Origin: an uncultured Collinsella sp.
Lineage (GTDB): Bacteria; Actinomycetota; Coriobacteriia; Coriobacteriales; Coriobacteriaceae
Direction of reading: 5' to 3'
NCBI GenBank assembly: GCA_902474645.1
Contig: CABRWN010000010.1
Span: forward strand, 1-23,631
DNA: 23,631 nt
Part shown: positions 13,472 through 20,069 of the stretch, in pieces
Layout: every line of letters starts with the position of its first letter
Numbering within the stretch: position 1 is the stretch's first letter
Translations under genes and position numbers: made by a program
Notes under the pieces: generated by a model
Database searches by the model: none
The model's input: only the letters and a program-made list of their open reading frames with translations
What the model was told of the DNA's origin: nothing

Positions 13472-14866
13472 ATGACCCAGGAGACGGTTACGAACGGCAC
13501 TGAAGCCCTGTTCACTCGCGAAGGCATGCCTCCCGTTAAGGAAATGATCCCGTGTGCCCTTCAGCACGTACTGGCATCGTTTGCCGGCATCATTACCCCG
13601 GCGGTCATCATGGCCGGCGTCTACGGCTTTAATAGCCAGCAGAGTACCGACATCATCCAGGTCGCGCTCATTCTTTCGGCGATCGACACGGCCCTTCAGG
13701 CCTTCGCTCCCTTCCGTCGCATCGGCGGCGGCCTGCCCATCGTCATGGGCGTTTCGTTCGCGTTCCTGCCGGCCCTGCAGGCCATGGGTGCCTCGGGCTT
13801 TAGCTTTGGTGCGCTGCTGGGTGGCGAGATCGTCGGCGGCGCCGTCGCGGTCCTCTTTGGTCTGGCCTACAGCAAGATCAAGTGGCTGTTCCCGCCCGTC
13901 GTGACCGGTACGGTCATCTTCTCCATCGGCGTTTCGCTGTATCCCACGGCCGTCAAGTATATGGCCGGCGGTATGGGTACGCCGCTGTGGGGCACCCCGC
14001 AGGCCTGGTGCGTCGCTCTTATCACCTTCGCCGTGGTCTTTGCGCTCGCCAACTTTGGCAAGGGCACGCTCAAGCTGGGATCCGTGTTCTTTGGCATGAT
14101 CGTTGGCATGATCGTCTCCATCCCCTTTGGCATGATCGACTTCTCCAGCGTCGCCACCGCTCAGGTCTTCGCCCTTCCCAAGCTCATGCCCTACGCGCTC
14201 GAGTTTGATCCCGAGGTCTGCATTACCCTCGCCGTCGTGTTCCCCATGGTTGCTATCCAGGTTATCGGTGACGTCTCCGCCGCCTGCCTGGGCTCCATCG
14301 ACCGTATGCCCACCGAGCGCGAGCTCTCCGGCGCTATCGTGTCCCAGGGCCTCACCTCTATGGTCGGCGGCCTGCTGGGCGGTCTTCCCACCAGCGCCCT
14401 TGGCCAGAACGTTGGCATCATCTGCTCCAACAAAGTCGTCAACAAGTGGGTCTTTGTGATCATCGCGGCCGTCTTTGCCATCGCCGGTCTGTTTCCGCAG
14501 CTCTCTGCCGTCCTTTCCGCTATCCCGCAGCCCGTCATCGGCGGCGCGACCGTCGGCGTCTTTGGCACCATCACCATGAACGGCGTGCGCATGTTCACCC
14601 GCGAGGGCCTCACGCAGCGCACTACCACTATCGTCGGCACCTCCGTCGTCTTTGGCCTGGGTATCTGGATGGCCAGCGGTTGCCTTGCCGGCGAGGGTAT
14701 GCCCGCCTGGGTGTCCACCGTCATCGGCTCCAATGCCGTAACCCCCACCGCCATCATGGCCATTGTCCTTAACCTGATCCTTCCGCAGACGCCGGTCGTG
14801 GCTCAGCACATCGATGCCGCCAAGGACGCTGCCGTGGATCTGGTCTTGCCCGAGAGCAAGAAGTAA
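13472..14866 (+). CDS. NCS2-family purine permease (xanthine/uric acid type)
   Basis: Predicted inner-membrane importer of purine bases for the Mo-hydroxylase locus. The 464-aa protein is highly hydrophobic, fits the 14-helix NCS2 fold, and keeps QHVLASFAG (residues 31-39) and the family motif as QNVGIICSNK (312-321). By my alignment from memory, two acidic positions important in XanQ-like proteins are glutamine here: Q263 (in IQVIGDVSAA) and Q292 (in VSQGL), and the motif threonine is N320. This hints at different coupling or substrate from XanQ. The start is ATG 13472 with GGTGG and GAGGA upstream. It is first in an operon with ssnA, ygfK, a ferredoxin and xdh, which supports purine transport; the exact base is unknown. 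Confidence 0.88.
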   Translation: MTQETVTNGTEALFTREGMPPVKEMIPCALQHVLASFAGIITPAVIMAGVYGFNSQQSTDIIQVALILSAIDTALQAFAPFRRIGGGLPIVMGVSFAFLPALQAMGASGFSFGALLGGEIVGGAVAVLFGLAYSKIKWLFPPVVTGTVIFSIGVSLYPTAVKYMAGGMGTPLWGTPQAWCVALITFAVVFALANFGKGTLKLGSVFFGMIVGMIVSIPFGMIDFSSVATAQVFALPKLMPYALEFDPEVCITLAVVFPMVAIQVIGDVSAACLGSIDRMPTERELSGAIVSQGLTSMVGGLLGGLPTSALGQNVGIICSNKVVNKWVFVIIAAVFAIAGLFPQLSAVLSAIPQPVIGGATVGVFGTITMNGVRMFTREGLTQRTTTIVGTSVVFGLGIWMASGCLAGEGMPAWVSTVIGSNAVTPTAIMAIVLNLILPQTPVVAQHIDAAKDAAVDLVLPESKK

Positions 14867-14883
14867 CCAATTCGGTGCTATTC

Positions 14884-15044
14884 GTCGGCGGACGCATCGC
14901 CTCGTCCGCCGACGCCATGCGGCGCCAAGCCGCACTTCAAAGGGTTTGTCCCTTTGGTGAAGCGTTGACGGGAGAGGGCCCGTTTCCGGTGTAGGCCGGC
15001 GCTTCGCACTCCGCCATGTCAGAGGTGTCAAACCCCGCCTCTGA
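14884..15044 (+). repeat. Hairpin cluster between permease and ssnA
   Basis: Four stems fill the 195-bp intercistronic gap: GTCGGCGGACG (14884-14894) with CGTCCGCCGAC (14903-14913), 11 bp perfect; TGCGGC (14918-14923) with GCCGCA (14929-14934); CTTCAAAGGG with CCCTTT..GAAG just after it (about 14935-14963, with a GGT bulge); and TCAGAGG (15019-15025) with CCTCTGA (15038-15044). None has a U-tract. No promoter was recognised, so ssnA is probably still read from the permease promoter, with these stems limiting read-through or stabilising processed mRNA. Confidence 0.6.
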
Positions 15045-15061
15045 TGTTGAAGGGAGCATCC

Positions 15062-16417
15062 ATGCTTCTGGTCGCTAACGGTTCCGTCTTTACCCGCAAC
15101 GCTCAGACCCCGTTCATTCCAAACGGTGCGGTCGCCATTGACGGAGATACGATCGTCGAAGTGGGCCCCGAGCGCGAGCTCAAGGCCAAGTACCCGGATG
15201 CCGAGTACGTCGATGCCCGGGGCAACCTCATCATGCCCGGACTCATCAACTGCCACACCCACATCTACTCGGGTCTGGCCCGCGGCCTTGCCATTAAGGG
15301 CTGCAACCCCACCAACTTCCTGGAGAATCTTGAGCAGCAGTGGTGGAAGATCGACGACAACCTGACGCTCGACGGCACCAAGGCCAGCGCCTATGCCACG
15401 ATTCTGGACTCCATCCGCGATGGCGTCACTACGATCTTCGATCATCACGCGAGCTTCTGTGAGATCCCGGGAAGCCTCTTTACCATTAAGGATGCAGCTC
15501 AGGAGCTGGGCATGCGTTCGTGCCTGTGCTACGAGGTTTCCGATCGCCGTGGCCAGGAAAAATGCGACCAGGCCATTGCCGAGAACGCCGAATTTGCCCA
15601 GTGGGCCGCCAAGGAGCGTCGCGATAACGACAACCACATGATCGCTGCCATGTTTGGCGGGCATGCCACCTTTACGCTGTCGGACGAGACCATGGACAAG
15701 ATGGCCGAGGCCAACAACGGCCTGACCGGCTTCCACATCCATGTGTGCGAGGGCATGAATGACGTGTGGGACTCCCGCCTCAACCGCGGTGGCATCAGCC
15801 CCGTCGAGCGCCTGCTGCAGCACAACCTGCTTGGTCCCGACACCATGCTGGGCCACTGCATCCACGTGACGCCTGCCGAGATGGATATCGTCAAGGAGTC
15901 CGGCACCTGGCTGGTCAACAACCCCGAATCCAATATGGGCAACGCCGTGGGCTGCGCCCCCGTGCTCGAGTTCTTCCGCCGCGGCATCCCCGTGTGCATG
16001 GGTACCGACGCCTACACCCACGATATGCTCGAGAGCCTTAAGGTCTTCCTGATCATTCAGCGCCACAACGCTGCCATGCCCAACGTGGGCTGGTGCGAGG
16101 CCATGACGATGCTGTTTGAGAACAACGCCAAGATGGCGAGCAAGTACTTCGATCGCAAGCTTGGTGTGCTCGAGGCCGGCGCTGCCGCCGACGTTATCGT
16201 TATGGACTACAAGCCCTTTACGCCGCTGAGCGAGGAGAACATCGACGGCCACATGCTCTTTGGCATGATGGGCAAAAACTGCCGCACCACCATCATCAAC
16301 GGCCGCGTCCTGTACAAGGATCGCGAGTTCGTTGGGATTGATGAGGACAAGATCAACGCGTGGACCATGGCTGAGTCCAAGAAGCTCTGGAGCACGCTCA
16401 ACGATTGCACCTACTAA
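15062..16417 (+). CDS. ssnA: SsnA-type amidohydrolase (putative aminohydrolase)
   Basis: Cytosolic metal-dependent hydrolase of the amidohydrolase superfamily, related to chlorohydrolase/guanine deaminase enzymes; SsnA proteins accompany selenium-dependent molybdenum hydroxylases and are thought to deaminate a purine or similar heterocycle, though the substrate is unproven. The 451-aa protein shows HTH (H65, H67), HIHVCE (H227), GHCIH (H265/H268) and GTDAY (D316), the metal and catalytic set, plus NNPESNMG typical of the deaminase branch. The start is ATG 15062 with GAAGGGAG in front; an ATG at 15044 lies in the hairpin arm and was rejected. It is between the purine permease and ygfK, as in E. 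coli where ssnA neighbours ygfK. Confidence 0.92.
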   Translation: MLLVANGSVFTRNAQTPFIPNGAVAIDGDTIVEVGPERELKAKYPDAEYVDARGNLIMPGLINCHTHIYSGLARGLAIKGCNPTNFLENLEQQWWKIDDNLTLDGTKASAYATILDSIRDGVTTIFDHHASFCEIPGSLFTIKDAAQELGMRSCLCYEVSDRRGQEKCDQAIAENAEFAQWAAKERRDNDNHMIAAMFGGHATFTLSDETMDKMAEANNGLTGFHIHVCEGMNDVWDSRLNRGGISPVERLLQHNLLGPDTMLGHCIHVTPAEMDIVKESGTWLVNNPESNMGNAVGCAPVLEFFRRGIPVCMGTDAYTHDMLESLKVFLIIQRHNAAMPNVGWCEAMTMLFENNAKMASKYFDRKLGVLEAGAAADVIVMDYKPFTPLSEENIDGHMLFGMMGKNCRTTIINGRVLYKDREFVGIDEDKINAWTMAESKKLWSTLNDCTY

Positions 16418-16432
16418 TTCACAAGTAGATTC

Positions 16433-16541
16433 ACGCGCGTCGGGTGTTTCGCCGCATTCGACGCGCGTATAGGCGACCTCCGCGGGGTCGCCGGCGCTGT
16501 GCTAGCGCTACACCGTATTTGCGCCCGCCGCGCGGTCTCGC
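16433..16541 (+). repeat. Hairpin cluster between ssnA and ygfK
   Basis: Successive stems are ACGCGCGTCG (16433-16442) with CGACGCGCGT (16459-16468), 10 bp perfect; GGCGACC (16472-16478) with GGTCGCC (16486-16492); GCGCT (16494-16498) with AGCGC (16504-16508); and CGCCCG with CGGGCG (roughly 16521-16546). No U-tract follows. As in the gap before ssnA, this suggests intercistronic RNA structures inside the operon. Confidence 0.55.
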
Positions 16542-16566
16542 CGGGCGTTACAGAGAGGAGCTCACT

Positions 16567-19566
16567 ATGAGCGACATCATGAGGCCGATCCCGTTTTCGC
16601 AGCTGATGAACTGGATCATCGAGGAGCACAAGACTCAGGGCGCCGTCTTTGGCGTGCGCAAGATGGTCACGACCAACCAGGAGGGCGCGCTTCCCATTTT
16701 TGACGAGCGCATCGAGACTCCGTTTGGCCCGGCCGCCGGTCCCAACACGCAGCTTGCCCAGAACATCGTGGCCTCTTATGTGGCCGGTTCCCGCTTCTTT
16801 GAGCTTAAGACCGTTCAGGTTATGGACGGCGAGGAGCTCTCCAAGTGTGTGAACAAGCCCTGCATCGTGGCGCAGGACGAGTGCTACAACTGCGAGTGGT
16901 CGACCGAGCTCGAGGTTCCGCAGGCCTTTGCCGAGTACGTGAAGGCATGGTTTGCCTGCCACCTGATCGCTCGCGAGTACGGCCTGGGCAGCCCGGACGG
17001 CTTTGTCTTCAACATGTCCGTGGGTTATGACCTGGAGGGCATCAAGAGCCCCAAGGTCGACGCCTACATCGAGGGCATGAAGGACGCCAGCGGCTCTGAC
17101 GTCTGGAATGAGTGCCGCGCATGGGCGCTTGCCAACCTGGACAAGTTTGAGCATGTCGACGCCGCATTTGTCGAATCCATCCCGGCACGCGTCTCCAACT
17201 CCATCACCGAGTCTACCCTGCACGGCTGCCCGCCGGCGGAGATCGAGCGCATCGCGACCTATCTGATCACCGAGAAGGGCCTCAACACCTACATCAAGTG
17301 CAACCCTACGCTGCTGGGCTATGAGTTTGCACGTCAGCGCCTCAACGTGCTGGGCTTTGACTACATCGTCTTCGATGACACGCACTTCCGCGAGGACCTG
17401 CAGTGGGCCGATGCCGTGCCTATGTTCGAGCGCCTGATTGCCCTGTGCGCCGAGCGCGGCCTGGAGTTTGGCGTCAAGCTGACCAACACGTTCCCCGTCG
17501 ACGTGACGAGAAACGAGCTGCCCTCCACCGAGATGTACATGTCCGGCCGTTCGCTGTTCTCGCTGACCATCGAGGCTGCCCGCCGCATTACCGAGCAGTT
17601 TGATGGCAAGCTGCGCATCAGCTACTCCGGCGGCGCCACGGTCTACAACATCCGCGCCCTGTACGATGCCGGCATTTGGCCCGTCACCCTGGCGACCGAC
17701 GTGCTCAAGCCCGGTGGCTACGAGCGCTTTAGTCAGATGGCCGGCGAATTTGGCGATCTGGACGGCAAGCCGTTCGCGGGCGTCTCTCTCAAGGCTGTGA
17801 CCGCGATTCAGGCTGACTCGCTCACCAACCCGCTCTACAAGAAGCCGCTGCGTCCGCTGCCCGACCGCAAGGTCGCCGGCAAGAGCCCGCTTTCCGACTG
17901 CTTTACCACGCCGTGCCGCACGAGCTGCCCCATCCAACAGGATATTCCCGCCTATCTGGCGGCTGTTGACGAGGGCCGCTACGAGGACGCACTCAACATC
18001 ATCATCGAGCGCAACGCCCTGCCGTTTATTACCGGCACCATCTGCCCGCATCCCTGCGGTCGTGCCTGCGAGCGTGCGTTCTACGAGCCCGAGGGTGCCC
18101 AGATTCGCGCCAGCAAGCTCAAGGCCGCCCGTGAGGCCATGACCGCCGTGCTGCCCAAGCTGCGCGCCCAGGCCATCGCCAACGACGGTGAGCGCAACGT
18201 TGCCGTTATCGGCGGCGGCCCGGCCGGCCTGGCGACGGCGTTCTTCCTGACGCGTGCCGGCGTGCCCGTCACCATCTTTGAGGCCCGCGACTCTCTCGGC
18301 GGCGTGGTCCGCCACGTGATCCCCGAGTTCCGCATTGCGAGCGACGATATCTCCCACGATGCCGAGCTCTGCCTGGCCTTTGGCGCCAAGGTGCAGCTCA
18401 ACGCTCGCGTGGATTCCATCGACGAGCTCAAGGCTCAAGGCTTTACCGACGTGGTCGTGGCCACCGGTGCCTGGATGCCCGGCTCTGCGGGCCTGGGCGA
18501 GGGTGCCGAGCTCGATGTGCTGGAGTTCCTCGAGGCCGCCAAGAAGGGCGAGAAACTCGAGCTGGGCGAGGACGTCGTGGTCATTGGCGCCGGCAACACC
18601 GCCATGGACGCGGCCCGCGTGGCCAAGCGTCTGGCTGGCGTGAAGAACGTGCGCCTGGTGTATCGCCGCACCAAGAAGCAGATGCCCGCCGACGAGGAAG
18701 AGCTCGATCTTGCTCTTGCCGACGGCGTTGAGCTCTGCGAGCTGCTGGCGCCCAAGGCACTCAACGGCTCCGTGCTGACCTGCGACGTCATGGAGCTCGG
18801 CGAGCCGGATACAAGCGGCCGTCGCAGCCCCGTCGCCACGGGCGAGACCGTCGAGCTTTCCGCCACCACGGTGATCTGCGCCGTGGGCGAGGGCATCGAT
18901 GCCAGCCTGTACGATGCCACGGGCGTCGAGCACGACCGTCGCGGCCGTCTTGCCGCCACCTCCACCGGCGTCGAGGGCGTTTGGGCTGCCGGCGACTGCC
19001 GTCGCGGTCCTGCCACCGTGGTCGAGGCTATCGCCGATGCCGCCGAGGTCGCCCGTGCCATCGCCGGTGTGGACTTTAACAAGTACGCCGACCAGAATGC
19101 TCAGGCCGATCGCGAGGACACCTGCTACGAGCGCAAGGGATCGCTGTGCCGCGACAAGCGCAACTGCACCAAGACCCGCTGCCTGGGCTGCGGCTCGGTG
19201 TGCGAGGTCTGCTGCGACGTGTGCCCCAACCGCGCCAACGTTGCCATTAAGGTGCCGGGCCTGGCCAAGCATCAGGTCGTTCACGTCGATGGCATGTGCA
19301 ACGAGTGCGGCAACTGCGCCGTGTTCTGCCCCTACCAGGAGGGTCGTCCCTACAAGGACAAGCTCACCCTGTTCTGGAGCGAGGAAGACATGGAGAACTC
19401 CGAGAACGAGGGCTTCCTGGCCGTGGATGAGGGCCACTTTAAGGTCCGCGTCGCCGGCACGGTCCGCACCGTCTCGGTCGATGCCGTCAACACCGGCCTT
19501 CCCGAGGCTGTCCGCCTGACCATCAGGGCTGTGCGCGACAACTATTCGTATCTTCTTAAGAAATAG
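16567..19566 (+). CDS. ygfK: YgfK-type NAD(P)/FAD iron-sulfur oxidoreductase ('putative selenate reductase subunit')
   Basis: A large electron-transfer flavoprotein. The 999-aa product starts at ATG 16567 behind GAGAGGAG. Residues 1-430 form a dihydroorotate-dehydrogenase-like TIM barrel (TPFGPAAGPN, 51-60; SGGATVYNIRALYDAG). Residues 440-545 are a GltD/DPYD-like cluster domain (C445, C450, C454, C493, C497, C501). Then FAD and NAD(P) Rossmann folds follow with VIGGGPAGLATAF (547-559) and VVIGAGNTAMDAARVAKR (671-688), and FAD-closing AAGD (807-810). The C-terminus has cysteine clusters at 872-886 and 911-921 (CNECGNCAVFCP) for 4Fe-4S. E. coli YgfK sits with ssnA and xdhD. The selenate reductase name is historical; a role in handling electrons of the Mo hydroxylase is more likely here. 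The polyferredoxin gene follows 11 bp on. Confidence 0.93.
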   Translation: MSDIMRPIPFSQLMNWIIEEHKTQGAVFGVRKMVTTNQEGALPIFDERIETPFGPAAGPNTQLAQNIVASYVAGSRFFELKTVQVMDGEELSKCVNKPCIVAQDECYNCEWSTELEVPQAFAEYVKAWFACHLIAREYGLGSPDGFVFNMSVGYDLEGIKSPKVDAYIEGMKDASGSDVWNECRAWALANLDKFEHVDAAFVESIPARVSNSITESTLHGCPPAEIERIATYLITEKGLNTYIKCNPTLLGYEFARQRLNVLGFDYIVFDDTHFREDLQWADAVPMFERLIALCAERGLEFGVKLTNTFPVDVTRNELPSTEMYMSGRSLFSLTIEAARRITEQFDGKLRISYSGGATVYNIRALYDAGIWPVTLATDVLKPGGYERFSQMAGEFGDLDGKPFAGVSLKAVTAIQADSLTNPLYKKPLRPLPDRKVAGKSPLSDCFTTPCRTSCPIQQDIPAYLAAVDEGRYEDALNIIIERNALPFITGTICPHPCGRACERAFYEPEGAQIRASKLKAAREAMTAVLPKLRAQAIANDGERNVAVIGGGPAGLATAFFLTRAGVPVTIFEARDSLGGVVRHVIPEFRIASDDISHDAELCLAFGAKVQLNARVDSIDELKAQGFTDVVVATGAWMPGSAGLGEGAELDVLEFLEAAKKGEKLELGEDVVVIGAGNTAMDAARVAKRLAGVKNVRLVYRRTKKQMPADEEELDLALADGVELCELLAPKALNGSVLTCDVMELGEPDTSGRRSPVATGETVELSATTVICAVGEGIDASLYDATGVEHDRRGRLAATSTGVEGVWAAGDCRRGPATVVEAIADAAEVARAIAGVDFNKYADQNAQADREDTCYERKGSLCRDKRNCTKTRCLGCGSVCEVCCDVCPNRANVAIKVPGLAKHQVVHVDGMCNECGNCAVFCPYQEGRPYKDKLTLFWSEEDMENSENEGFLAVDEGHFKVRVAGTVRTVSVDAVNTGLPEAVRLTIRAVRDNYSYLLKK

Positions 19567-19577
19567 GCGAGTCTCTT

Positions 19578-20057
19578 ATGGCCAAATCCATTCAACATAA
19601 CGTGGCCTACGTTGCCTGCGGAAGCGGTTGCACCTCCGCAGGCGGCGACGCCCGCTGCAGCGAAGGCTGCATTGGCTGTGGCGCCTGTGTCACGGCCTGC
19701 CCCCACGGCGCCATTGCGCTGGTCGATGGCATCGCCCGCGTGGATCGCTCAAAGTGCACGGGCTGTGGTCTGTGCGGCATGGCGTGCCCGCAGCGCGTGA
19801 TTGCCTTCGTTCCCGGCTACCAGAACATTCTGGTGCGCTGCAACAACACCGATAAGGGCGCCATTGCGCGCAAGATTTGCGACACGAGCTGCATCGGTTG
19901 CGGCATGTGCGCTAAAAAGTGCCCTGCCGGCGCTATCCGCATCGAGGACAACTGCGCCCATATCGATGGCGCGGACTGCCTGTCGTGCGGCATGTGCGCC
20001 GTTGTCTGCCCGCATGGCGCCATCCACGACCGCACCGGCATCGCCGCCGGCGTGTAG
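19578..20057 (+). CDS. RnfB-like soluble polyferredoxin (four 4Fe-4S motifs)
   Basis: A 159-aa protein made almost entirely of iron-sulfur motifs. Four CxxCxxCxxxCP sets are visible at C31-C41, C60-C70, C105-C115 and C134-C144, with further cysteines C14, C18, C27, C88, C101 and C126. The layout AYVACGSGC...CSEGCIGCGACVTACP and VRCNNTDKGAIARKICDTSCIGCG resembles the iron-sulfur part of RnfB (Rnf/Rsx complex), but the N-terminal membrane anchor is missing, so it should be soluble. Ribosome binding is weak (GGCGAG). It lies 11 bp after ygfK and 12 bp before xdh, where the E. coli locus has the FAD subunit gene ygfM. It probably carries electrons between xdh and YgfK. Confidence 0.88.
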   Translation: MAKSIQHNVAYVACGSGCTSAGGDARCSEGCIGCGACVTACPHGAIALVDGIARVDRSKCTGCGLCGMACPQRVIAFVPGYQNILVRCNNTDKGAIARKICDTSCIGCGMCAKKCPAGAIRIEDNCAHIDGADCLSCGMCAVVCPHGAIHDRTGIAAGV

Positions 20058-20069
20058 AAGGGAATCACC

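Noticed and set aside
13433..16252. 939-aa open frame on the - strand across permease and ssnA
   Set aside because: It is antisense to two well-recognised genes, crosses their non-coding gap, and has low-complexity G/D/H/L-rich sequence typical of antisense frames in GC-rich DNA.
16444..16566. 41-codon N-terminal extension of YgfK
   Set aside because: It translates the hairpin region into arginine-rich sequence; ATG 16567 has a strong ribosome-binding site and starts like other YgfK proteins.
16414..19437. 1007-aa open frame on the - strand across ygfK
   Set aside because: Antisense shadow of ygfK created by third-position GC bias; no family motif.
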